This document shows positions 25,825-33,930 of a stretch of DNA of 64,000 nucleotides, piece after piece. Under the pieces are notes generated by a model that had not been told where the DNA came from, made no database searches, and saw nothing but the letters and a program-made list of their open reading frames with translations. The position numbers and the translations under genes were made by a program. The DNA is taken from the NCBI RefSeq assembly GCF_001650735.1, contig NZ_LXVY01000034.1, positions 62,001 to 126,000 of the forward strand. The letters are read 5' to 3'. The stretch comes from Sphingomonas sp. TDK1 (GTDB lineage: Bacteria; Pseudomonadota; Alphaproteobacteria; Sphingomonadales; Sphingomonadaceae). Numbering within the stretch: the stretch's first letter is position 1; the number at the start of each line of letters is the position of its first letter.

Positions 25825-27437
25825 GGATGGGGCTTTCGGAGGCTGGGAGTGATGGGTTGGGGCGACGCCGAAGAAGGCGCCGCCGGCTTGAACATCGGGT
25901 CTTTGGCCGGGGCCGGCGCCGTGGGTGCGTGGACCCGCGCCGCAGGTACGGCGATGGCGTCGATCGCGCCCACGGTATCGTCCAGCGGCAGTCGGTTCGC
26001 CTCGCGCGCGGCGGCTACCGCAGGCTTCGGATCATAGAGCGGGACCCCGCTGGTAAGGTCGCCGGCCTCGAGGGTGCCGATGCGCCGGAGCAGCGTCGCG
26101 CGACTGACATAGCGATCTCGCTCCGCATCGAGCACCGACACCTGGGCGTCGCGCAGCGTTTGCTGCGCATAGAGCAGGTCGAAGGTCGAACGCAGGCCCA
26201 GTCGGTATTCGGCCAACATGCCTTCCAGCTGTGTCGTGGCTGCGGAACGTCGTTGCGCACTGACGTCGCCGATGCGGTCGGCGGTGGCGATGTCGTTCCA
26301 GGCGTCCGTGACCACGCGAGCCAGTTCGCGTTGGGCGGCCTCGATGCGGAGCCTGTCGCTTTGCGCGCGGGCGGATGCCTCGCGCACCTGCGAGGCGCGC
26401 AGACCGCCGCCGACCAACGGCACCGTCAGCACCACACTGCTGGAGAATGCCTTGTCCTGATCGCGCAAGTGATAGGGCAGATGGGCACGCCCGTTTACTT
26501 CCGCCGAGCCGCGCACCGCAACCGTCGGACGACCGGTTGCCCTTGCTGCCTCGACATCGTGTAGCGATGCCTGTGCCGTATCGCGTGCATAGGCCAGTTC
26601 CGGACTGCGTTGGGCGGCGAGGAAAAAGGCCCGGTCCGCATCGGCCGGCAGTCCGGGCAGTCCGGGGGGCGGCGCGGCGGTCTCGATCTCCGCCCCGACG
26701 ACGGAGAGGAAATCGGCCTGGGCCGAGCGGAGGGACTGCTCCGCCTGGAGCAGCTGGGCCTCGGCCTGCGCCACCTGGCCGCTTGCCTGGGCGATATCGG
26801 TGCGGGTCAGTTCGCCGGCGACTTGGCGCGCCTCGATCTCGTCGAGCAGCTTGTGCAGTTCCTGCACGCTGGCGGCGCGGATGTCGCGCTCCGCGCGGAA
26901 GCGGTAGACGTCCATATACGTGGAGATGACCGAGAGCAGCAGATCCCCCTCGGTCGCGCGCAAGCGCTGTTCGGCGGCCCCTACCGAGGCTTCGGCCGAG
27001 CGCCGCGTCGCGGTCGCGTGTCCCCCGGTGTAGAGCGGCTGCTGGATGCTCAGGGCTGCCTGGCTTTCCGACTGGGCGGAAAAAGGCCGTCCGAAAATAT
27101 TGGTTCGGCGGGAAATCCTGCCCTCGAGATTCCATTGATAACCGGCGCTGATCTGCGCATCGGCGCGCATCCGCAGCTCGGCCTTGGCCTGGGCGATCCG
27201 CTCATCGACGCTGCGCAGGTCGTACCGCGTCGCCTGGAGCGTGGGGTTGTTGCGATAGGCGAGGGCGATCGCCGCGGCGAGGCTCTGCACCGGCTTTGGC
27301 CGCTCGTCCCCTACCGATGCAACGGGCGCAACCGTCTGGGCGCCGGACAGGGCGGGGGTCAGCGCGCCGGCGGATGCCAGCATCGCCATGCACCGCTTGC
27401 GGAAGGGGGCACGGGTGACCCGATGGGTGGGACGCAA
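25821..27437 (-). CDS. TolC family outer membrane channel protein
   Basis: The 538-residue protein has a basic N-terminus and signal peptide (AMLASAGALTPALSGAQ) and two outer-membrane efflux repeats rich in Ala/Gln/Arg helices. These include QSLAAAIALAYRNNPTLQATRYDLRSVDERIAQAKAEL at the first and EYRLGLRSTFDLLYAQQTLRDAQV at the second. The start is taken at TTG 27437, which has AAGGA nine bases upstream; the ATG at 27389 has no clear site. It forms the trimeric outer-membrane duct of the type I exporter. First gene of the exporter operon, behind a terminator that follows the GH81 gene. Confidence 0.94.
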   Translation of the reverse strand: MRPTHRVTRAPFRKRCMAMLASAGALTPALSGAQTVAPVASVGDERPKPVQSLAAAIALAYRNNPTLQATRYDLRSVDERIAQAKAELRMRADAQISAGYQWNLEGRISRRTNIFGRPFSAQSESQAALSIQQPLYTGGHATATRRSAEASVGAAEQRLRATEGDLLLSVISTYMDVYRFRAERDIRAASVQELHKLLDEIEARQVAGELTRTDIAQASGQVAQAEAQLLQAEQSLRSAQADFLSVVGAEIETAAPPPGLPGLPADADRAFFLAAQRSPELAYARDTAQASLHDVEAARATGRPTVAVRGSAEVNGRAHLPYHLRDQDKAFSSSVVLTVPLVGGGLRASQVREASARAQSDRLRIEAAQRELARVVTDAWNDIATADRIGDVSAQRRSAATTQLEGMLAEYRLGLRSTFDLLYAQQTLRDAQVSVLDAERDRYVSRATLLRRIGTLEAGDLTSGVPLYDPKPAVAAAREANRLPLDDTVGAIDAIAVPAARVHAPTAPAPAKDPMFKPAAPSSASPQPITPSLRKPHP

Positions 27438-27457
27438 AAGCGCGATCCTTGTCGATC

Positions 27458-27501
27458 AAAAAAGGGCGCCGCGTGAAGGCTTCGAGCCCGCACGCGGCGC
27501 C
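27458..27501 (-). terminator. Rho-independent terminator between GH81 cargo and tolC
   Basis: GGCGCCGCGTG pairs with CACGCGGCGCC (11 bp), with an inner GGCT/AGCC stem and a 3-base loop. On the minus strand the stem is followed by CCC and six T residues. It lies 18 bases after the GH81 stop. Transcription into the exporter genes would need read-through or a separate promoter in the remaining short gap. Confidence 0.85.
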
Positions 27502-27519
27502 GGTTGGAGGTAGTCGGGG

Positions 27520-30500
27520 TTAGTGGAACATCGACCCGGCCGAGAGGGTCGAACCGCCGCTAACGCCGCCGGTCGCCGTCTTCGCAGCGGTGCCGATCAC
27601 GCCGTCTCCGTTGAGGTCGACCGAGAACAGCTTCTCGGCAGCGCCGACCGTGTTCTTGTCGAAGCTCTCCTCACCGTACCAATGGCCATTGGCGTCGAGG
27701 ATCCAGGCATAGCGCATGTCCGAGAACGGACTTGCGTCCAGCACGCGGGTGCGGCCCTGGTCGTCGATCGCGATGGCGGCCAGGCCCCAGTCGCCGCGCT
27801 GCTGCAGCACGTCGCCCCAGTCGGCGCCGTCTCGGGTGATCTGCTGCGGAGCGGAGCCGTTAATCGAGAAGGACGCCTTGCCGGTGTGCGTGTCGACCAG
27901 CAGCGTGGCAGCGCCGTTCTTCTCGACCGTGTGCAGCCCCGCCGTGCCGATAACACCGTCGCCGTTCAGGTCGGAACCGAAAATCGTTTCCGCCTTGGGC
28001 AGATCGGTACCCGAGAACACGTCCTCGCCGACCCAATGGCCGTTGGCATCGAGGATCCAGGCCCAGTGCTGCGAACCGGCGCTCATGTCGTTCGCATTGC
28101 CGTCAAGCACGCGCAGCCGGCCCTGATCGTCCCGGCCGATTGCGAAGAGCTTGGAGCCGTGATCGAGCTTCACCGCTTCGTCCGGTCCGCCGCGGGTGAT
28201 GGTGAGGCGGGTGCCGTTTTCCAGCTGGATCATCGCGTTCCCGGTCGCCGGATCGACGAGCAAGCGAAGATCGCCATTCTTGGCGACCAGCTGGATGAGC
28301 GGTGCCGGGACCTTGCCGTCGCCGTTCAGGTCCTTCTGGAACAGCGCTTCCGCGTCGGTGATGTTGTACGGATTATAGACCGTCTCACCAACCCAGTTGC
28401 CCTTGGCGTCCAGCTTCCAGCCATAGCTCGTTCCGGCGCCCGGCATCGAGTCCAGCACTTGGATCCGGCCGTCCTGGTCGCGACCGATGGCCGAGAGACT
28501 CCAGCCGTTGCGGACAAGCGCCGTCGGCTTGCCGTTCGCATCGCGGAAGATGGCCGACATCCGGCCGTCACCGTCCTGGACATAGGCGAGGCCGCTGCCC
28601 TTATCGAGGATCAGCTTCAGGCTGCCGTTCTGCGCCACCGTCTGCAGCTCGCCGCGAACGACGATACCGTCACCGTTCATATCGGTGCCGAACAGCGGCT
28701 CCAGCTTCTGCCAGTCGCTCTTGTAGAGCGCCGCACCGCCGCCGCCGATGTGCAGCGTCGCGTCGAGCTTGTACGGGTAGTAAGGCTCCCCGCCATTCGA
28801 TGCGCCCAGCAGGACGATCGAACCGTCGGGATCGCGGCCGATGCCCACCAGCTTGGTGTGGTCGTCGAGCGCGAGTGCCTGGCGCTGGTCGCCGTGCAGC
28901 AGCGCGCGCGGCTGCGCGTTGCCGATGGTGATCCAGGCGGTGCCGGTCTTGGCTTCGACCGACAGCGTCAGGTCGCCGTTGCTCGCGATCGTGGTGAGGG
29001 CGAATTCGGGCGGGTCGGTCGGCAGGTCGAGCGGCACCCCGTCCGGGCGCTGCGGCATGTCGTGGTTCTGGAAGTCGGTGGTGTGGAGCTGGCCGTCCGC
29101 GGTCTTGGTCACCATGTCGCCCGCGCCGACGGTCAGCTTGGTGCCGTCGGAGAAGGTGATCGTGGTTTCCGTGGTGCCGGGATTGAACGCGGTATAGCTC
29201 TTCACGCCCTTCTTGTTGAAGGCGACGGCGAAGTTGCTGTTCGAGGTGATCGAAAGGTCCGGCGTGCCCAGCTGCACCAGGGTTTCGATCCACTGGAGGG
29301 TGTAGGCGCGGGCTTCCTCGCCCTTGCCGTCCTCATACTGGGGATTGGCGAGATAGTCGGCCAACGCCGCTTCCGGATCGGCGAGGGCAAGCGCCATCTG
29401 CGACCCGTTCATCCACTCGCTCGGACGACCGTCCGGCTGCGACGCGTGCAGCTCGGCAATTTCTTCCAGCAGCTCCTGCGGATAGCCCGCCATGAACAGC
29501 GAACCCGCGTTGATCGGCGTATACTGGATGCCGATGATGTGCGCCGGATCGCCGTCGAAGAAATTCTTGAAGGCCGCGCCGTCGGCGCCGACGATCCCCA
29601 TGATCGAGTGCTTAACCCCGTCCGGGAACACCGCCTTGTCCACGTCCTGCCAATATTGCTGGAATGCGGTGGCTTCGGTGGTGTGGAGATAGGTGCCGAG
29701 ATCGGCCAGGTTCTTCTGGCCCGTCACCGCGCCCCAGCGCGCGACTGCGCTGGCGAATTCCAGGGCTTCCGATGCGGATTCCTGGTTGATGCCGTTGCCG
29801 GTGCCCGAGGCCCAGCTATGCCCCGCATAGGGATCGAAGTTGCGCAGGAAAGTATAGGTCAGGTCGTTGCGATCGTCGTTCGCCGCGTCCTTGATCAGCT
29901 CGTTGACCATCGCGCCCCACTTGCTCTGCTGCGCCCATTGCGGGTCCAGCTGGGCGATCGTGGCGGCGGCGTTGATGAGGTAGCCGTAATGGAAGTGGTG
30001 ATCGTTGAGCTTGTCCTCTGAACCGTACGAGGCCGGATAGCCGATCAGCGTCGCCCATTCCTTGTCGTAGACGAACTCGAACTTGTCGCCGTCATCGGCC
30101 GTGAACCAGCGTTCCAGCTGCTTCTCGATTGCCCCGACGAAAACGTCCTTCACCTGGCCATAGCCGACCATCTGCGCGAGCATGGCGAGGTCGCCATATT
30201 TGGCGTTCTTGCGCGACGCCCAATAGGTATCGCCCTGAAGCGGGTTATTCTGTGCGGTCAGGAACGCCTTCAACTCGCCGTGCAGCATGTCGATGATCTG
30301 CTTCTTCTGCGCATCGGTGCCGACGAAGGGCAGGATGGGCAGGATCGGCTGGACGTTCATCGTGGTGGTGAAGGTGTTGTTGTCCTTCAGCACTTTGATC
30401 TCGCCGCGCGGCGAATTGTAGCTGATGTTGCTCAGCGTTGCGTCCGAGTTGATGTACTGGTGGCGGTACAACGCCAGCATCGGGTTCTCGGACAGGCCCG

Positions 30501-31833
30501 GGCCATGCTCCATCATCTGCGTGGTGGCAGTGAAGGTGGTGGTGAGCTTGCCGGTGGTCTGGTCGACGGTGAACGACGACTTGGTGTCGGTCACGAAGGC
30601 ATAGGCGTGTGCGCGGAAGTCCATCAGCGTGCTGACCGACGCATCCGGCAGCACCGCCACCGAATAATAGTCCTTGCCATCGAGGTTCGACGTCAGGCCC
30701 TTGTCGGTGAACTTCCAGGTCGCGCCCGTCGGGCCGAAGATGCCGTAGTTCTTGCCGTTGATCGTGACGCCGACCACGCCGTCCTTCGCGTACCAGACGC
30801 GGCCCGGACCTTCATAGCCCGGAACGCTCTGGCCCGGCTGGACGTGGGTGGTGTCATAGACGGGCGTGCCCGCCGGTGCGGAGGTTAGGCCCGAGGGATC
30901 GCTGCCTGCCTTGGCGCCGCCCTGCAGGTACAGCATGCCGCCGGCGACGGCCTTGCCGTTCGCGTCGGTCAGGTTGCTGAAAGGCAGCTTGACATAGCTG
31001 GAGACGTCGTTGGTGCGGACCGAGACATCGTCCTCGCCATTGGCGCGCCACAGCTCGACCTTGACCGAGCCGTTGTGCATATCCTTCATCGGACCGCTGG
31101 CGGTCAGCAGCTTGGCCCCCGTATAGTCCTGATCGCCCTGGGCGGCGTCGGTGCCATACCAGTCATAGGTTTCGATGCGATCGACCTTGCCGTCGCCGTC
31201 GAAATCATAGGAGATGCGGAACTGGATGCCATCGGCGACGTGCGCACCGGCGTCGACCGGGAAGTTGAACGCGAGCGCACCGCCGTTGAAGCTGCCGTTC
31301 AGGCCGGTGGCGCTGTAGCTCAGCGGGTTGTTGGGAACATCGCGGGTCGGCCCGGTCTGCTGGCTGAAGTCGATCTCGACATCGGCGCTGCTCGAGCGGG
31401 TGACATAGACGAACGGCAGGCCCTCGCCCATCGTCGCGCGCATCTGGCCGTCCCAGTCCGCAGTCGCAGTCCAGTCGGATTCTGCGGCGAGCTTCGTGCC
31501 GCTGACGTTCATGCCGACCAGGCCGAGAGTCAAATCGGCGTGGAAGTCGTAACTATAGCCGTCCGCGTTGACGCGCGGCGTATCGCTGTAGCCGATGTTG
31601 AGGCCATGCGCCTGCGTCTGCAAGCCGAACGGATCCGCCTGCATCACGGTGGAGAAATTGTTGAACTGCGCATATGCGATGGTGGTGAAGACCGAGTTGC
31701 TGGGCGGTGCGCCCTTATAATCATCGGTCAGCCGCGGCTTTACCGGCTCACCGGCGTCGTTGGTCGGACCCTTCGAACCATCGGGGAACTCCGTCGCAAT
31801 ACTGCCGGCCCCCACCGAAATCACGCTACCCAT
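27520..31833 (-). CDS. GH81 endo-beta-1,3-glucanase with C-terminal W-rich repeats, type I secreted
   Basis: The 1437-residue protein has no N-terminal signal peptide. The GH81 catalytic region is recognised by LNDHHFHYGYLINAAA (Asp611), FDPYAGHSWASG and INQESASEAL (Glu685 and Glu689), the residues implicated in catalysis in this inverting family. Enzymes of the family hydrolyse internal beta-1,3-glucan links, as in laminarin or fungal wall. From about residue 946 to 1414 there are four repeats of roughly 117 residues, each ending in WxLDAxGxW...DLNGDGxxG. They resemble the tryptophan-rich C-terminal domain (PF07483) seen in type I secreted proteins. Start: ATG 31833 after AGGGAG; a further upstream ATG at 31917 would include the operator palindrome. 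The exporter genes follow. Confidence 0.9.
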   Translation of the reverse strand: MGSVISVGAGSIATEFPDGSKGPTNDAGEPVKPRLTDDYKGAPPSNSVFTTIAYAQFNNFSTVMQADPFGLQTQAHGLNIGYSDTPRVNADGYSYDFHADLTLGLVGMNVSGTKLAAESDWTATADWDGQMRATMGEGLPFVYVTRSSSADVEIDFSQQTGPTRDVPNNPLSYSATGLNGSFNGGALAFNFPVDAGAHVADGIQFRISYDFDGDGKVDRIETYDWYGTDAAQGDQDYTGAKLLTASGPMKDMHNGSVKVELWRANGEDDVSVRTNDVSSYVKLPFSNLTDANGKAVAGGMLYLQGGAKAGSDPSGLTSAPAGTPVYDTTHVQPGQSVPGYEGPGRVWYAKDGVVGVTINGKNYGIFGPTGATWKFTDKGLTSNLDGKDYYSVAVLPDASVSTLMDFRAHAYAFVTDTKSSFTVDQTTGKLTTTFTATTQMMEHGPGLSENPMLALYRHQYINSDATLSNISYNSPRGEIKVLKDNNTFTTTMNVQPILPILPFVGTDAQKKQIIDMLHGELKAFLTAQNNPLQGDTYWASRKNAKYGDLAMLAQMVGYGQVKDVFVGAIEKQLERWFTADDGDKFEFVYDKEWATLIGYPASYGSEDKLNDHHFHYGYLINAAATIAQLDPQWAQQSKWGAMVNELIKDAANDDRNDLTYTFLRNFDPYAGHSWASGTGNGINQESASEALEFASAVARWGAVTGQKNLADLGTYLHTTEATAFQQYWQDVDKAVFPDGVKHSIMGIVGADGAAFKNFFDGDPAHIIGIQYTPINAGSLFMAGYPQELLEEIAELHASQPDGRPSEWMNGSQMALALADPEAALADYLANPQYEDGKGEEARAYTLQWIETLVQLGTPDLSITSNSNFAVAFNKKGVKSYTAFNPGTTETTITFSDGTKLTVGAGDMVTKTADGQLHTTDFQNHDMPQRPDGVPLDLPTDPPEFALTTIASNGDLTLSVEAKTGTAWITIGNAQPRALLHGDQRQALALDDHTKLVGIGRDPDGSIVLLGASNGGEPYYPYKLDATLHIGGGGAALYKSDWQKLEPLFGTDMNGDGIVVRGELQTVAQNGSLKLILDKGSGLAYVQDGDGRMSAIFRDANGKPTALVRNGWSLSAIGRDQDGRIQVLDSMPGAGTSYGWKLDAKGNWVGETVYNPYNITDAEALFQKDLNGDGKVPAPLIQLVAKNGDLRLLVDPATGNAMIQLENGTRLTITRGGPDEAVKLDHGSKLFAIGRDDQGRLRVLDGNANDMSAGSQHWAWILDANGHWVGEDVFSGTDLPKAETIFGSDLNGDGVIGTAGLHTVEKNGAATLLVDTHTGKASFSINGSAPQQITRDGADWGDVLQQRGDWGLAAIAIDDQGRTRVLDASPFSDMRYAWILDANGHWYGEESFDKNTVGAAEKLFSVDLNGDGVIGTAAKTATGGVSGGSTLSAGSMFH
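27592..29000 (-). repeat. Four protein-level repeats in the GH81 glucanase C-terminus
   Basis: Four units of about 117 codons each start with a TVxxNG-like beta-strand. They run through GIGRD.DG / AIGRDDQGR and YGWKLDAKG / AWILDANGHW segments and end in a DLNGDG or DMNGDG loop. The Asp/Asn/Gly spacing of the last motif is that of a calcium-binding loop. The units are diverged, so this is an ancient tandem duplication rather than an unstable DNA repeat. Confidence 0.8.
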
Positions 31834-31851
31834 AACGCGCCTTACTCCCTT

Positions 31852-31867
31852 ACTGAAACGGTTCAGT
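31852..31867. promoter_or_regulatory. LacI-family-type operator palindrome before GH81 gene
   Basis: ACTGAAACGGTTCAGT is a 16-base palindrome with one mismatched pair and a central CG, the usual architecture of LacI/GalR-family operators. It lies 18 bases upstream of the glucanase ATG, where a bound repressor would block transcription. No LacI-type regulator gene is in the window. Confidence 0.55.
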
Positions 31868-32093
31868 TTCCCGCGAACGGGGCAGGGGGCCTGATCACGC
31901 GGCGGACGCAGCGGCATGTCGCCGGGAGCAGTATAGCGCCGGCGGGTCGGGCGAACGGGTACGCGTGATCGGGCAACTCCACCCCGAACACGCGAGTTGT
32001 TTCGATACTTCGGATTTCGTTGTGGTGACGATCAGGGGGTGGACGGTTACATTTGTCACACGTCCATCATGGCGATCTCCGCGGGAATAAAGC

Positions 32094-32115
32094 GGCATCG
32101 GCATCGGCATCGGCA
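32094..32115. repeat. Short tandem repeat (GGCATC, about 3.7 copies)
   Basis: Three full and one partial exact copies of GGCATC lie about 157-178 bases upstream of the GH35 start. Short tandem arrays in promoters can vary in copy number; nothing else indicates phase variation here. Confidence 0.7.
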
Positions 32116-32271
32116 CGCGTCGCCGCCGTCGCGGAAAAGAAAATTGCACCAAGGGTTTGTTGCGGTTCTTGCCGAGAAACCTTGACGTTGGGCGTGGCTC
32201 GGTGAACGGGGAGCTGGCTTGCCGCCGTCACGAAGAGGACGCCGGGCGATCGAATTGGGGAGGGGATGCTC

Positions 32272-33897
32272 ATGAAGCCGCTACGCGACATTGCCTGGGG
32301 AATGCTTGCCGCCGGCTTGGCGACGGCCGCGGCCGCCCAGACCGCAACATTGGTGCCGCATGTGGAGAGCAGGAACGGCCGCCATGCCCTAATCGTCGAT
32401 GGCGCACCCTTTCTGATGCTGGGCGGGCAGGTCAACAACTCGAGCAACTATGCGGAGCCGTTGGCGACGGCATGGCCGGTGCTGGACCGCATCCACGCCA
32501 ACACCATCGAAGTGCCGATTGCCTGGCAGCAGGTGGAGCCGCAGGAGGGGCGGTTCGACTTCAGCTTTCTCCAGACGCTACTCGACCAGGCCCGCGCGCA
32601 CGACAAGCGCGTGGTGCTGCTCTGGTTCGGGACGTGGAAGAACACGGGATATAGCTACACGCCGGATTGGGTGAAGCTCGACGCGCGACGCTTTCCCCGA
32701 ATGAAGACGCGAGACGGCAAGGATCACGACGTACTCAGCGCCCACGGGGCGGAGACGCTCAAGGCGGACATGCGGGCCTTTGTGAAGGTGATGGAGTATC
32801 TGCGCGATCAGGACCGGCAGAACACCGTGATCCTTGTCCAGCCGGAGAACGAAACCGGCAGTTATCGCAATCCACGCGATTATTCGCTGGAGGCAAACCG
32901 GCTGTTCGCGCAGCAGATTCCGGCGGCGTTGGTTGCCAAGACCGGCAAGCGCGGCAGCTGGACGCAGGTTTTCGGTGCGCAGGCGGATCGGGCGTTCAAC
33001 AGCTGGTATGTCGCGCGCTACGTGAATGCGATTGCGGCGGCGGGCAAGGCGGTGAAGCCGTTGCCGATGTACGTCAATGCAGCGCTGGCCGGCCCATCCA
33101 ACGTCCCCGATCCCAACGGCGTGGCGAGCGGCGGCCCGCAGCAGGACGTACTCGACATCTGGAAGGCCGCCGCGCCAGCGATCGATTTCGCGGCGCCGGA
33201 CCTCTATGACCGCAAGAGCGACAATGCGTCACAATATTTCGAGAAGTTCGCCCGTCCCGACAATGCGCTGATGGTGCCGGAGATCGGCAATGCGCGCGAG
33301 TTCGCCCGCTTCTTCTACGAGGCGCTGGGCCACGGCGCGATCGGCTTTTCGCCGTTCGGCATGGACGGCACCGGCTATTTCAACTTTCCGCTGGGCGCAC
33401 AGACGCTGGATACGGCGACGCTGGATGCCTTCGCGCTGCCCTATGCAATGCTGCACGGCATGGCGCGCGACTGGGCAAAGATCGCATATACGCGCCCGAC
33501 CTGGGGCGTCGCCAAGCCGGACGATGGAAAGCCGCGCTCTACGACCATCGGCGGATGGACGATCACTGCCGATTGGGGGCAATGGCAGTTCGGCATGAAG
33601 GAATGGACCTTCCTTAAGAGCGATCCGGCGCCCTGGGGCGCGGAGAAGATCGGCGGCGTTGCCGTGGCACAGCTGTCGGACGACGAATTCCTCGTGATCG
33701 GCGATCATGTGCGGGTGACCTTCGCGGCCGCGCCCGGCACCCCGCCGGGCGGTCTGATGCTCCGCGCGGAGGAAGGCAGCTTCGTCGACGGCGCGTGGCA
33801 CGCGCGCCGGGTCTGGAACGGGGACCAGACCGACTATGGGCTCAATCTGGTCGATCGGCCGCAGGTGCTGAAAGTCACCATGGGGCGCTTCCGCTGA
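32272..33897 (+). CDS. GH35-type beta-galactosidase with DUF5597 domain
   Basis: The 541-residue protein has a signal peptide ending ATAAAAQ and a TIM-barrel GH35 domain (MLGGQVNNSSNYAEPL, NTIEVPIAWQQVEPQEGRFDF). The acid/base Glu is in VILVQPENETGSY and the nucleophile Glu in LMVPEIGN. The C-terminal beta domain (about residue 370 on, ADWGQWQFGMKEW, FLVIGDHVRV) fits DUF5597. It would release terminal beta-galactose or a related sugar from polysaccharides in the periplasm. The ATG at 32272 is preferred over 32266, which sits too close to the GGGGAGGGG site. It is followed 33 bp later by the GH31 gene, so the two form an operon. Confidence 0.9.
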   Translation: MKPLRDIAWGMLAAGLATAAAAQTATLVPHVESRNGRHALIVDGAPFLMLGGQVNNSSNYAEPLATAWPVLDRIHANTIEVPIAWQQVEPQEGRFDFSFLQTLLDQARAHDKRVVLLWFGTWKNTGYSYTPDWVKLDARRFPRMKTRDGKDHDVLSAHGAETLKADMRAFVKVMEYLRDQDRQNTVILVQPENETGSYRNPRDYSLEANRLFAQQIPAALVAKTGKRGSWTQVFGAQADRAFNSWYVARYVNAIAAAGKAVKPLPMYVNAALAGPSNVPDPNGVASGGPQQDVLDIWKAAAPAIDFAAPDLYDRKSDNASQYFEKFARPDNALMVPEIGNAREFARFFYEALGHGAIGFSPFGMDGTGYFNFPLGAQTLDTATLDAFALPYAMLHGMARDWAKIAYTRPTWGVAKPDDGKPRSTTIGGWTITADWGQWQFGMKEWTFLKSDPAPWGAEKIGGVAVAQLSDDEFLVIGDHVRVTFAAAPGTPPGGLMLRAEEGSFVDGAWHARRVWNGDQTDYGLNLVDRPQVLKVTMGRFR

Positions 33898-33930
33898 GTG
33901 GTGCGAAATGAAATCTAGGGAGAAGCGGGC

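Larger units (their letters stand above)
31834..32271. other. Divergent intergenic region between GH81 and GH35 genes
   Basis: This 438-bp region must hold promoters for both flanking glycosidase genes. It contains a LacI-type palindrome near the GH81 start and a tandem hexamer GGCATC array near its middle. An A-rich stretch lies around 32130-32150. I see no gene in it on either strand that I can support. Confidence 0.6.

Noticed and set aside
27523..30021. Plus-strand open frame of 832 codons antisense to the GH81 glucanase
   Set aside because: Its repeated look only mirrors the repeats of the real protein on the other strand.
32094..32115. GGCATC repeats as a CRISPR or phase-variation tract
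   Set aside because: Contiguous hexamers without spacers are not CRISPR, and fewer than four copies give no support for phase variation.
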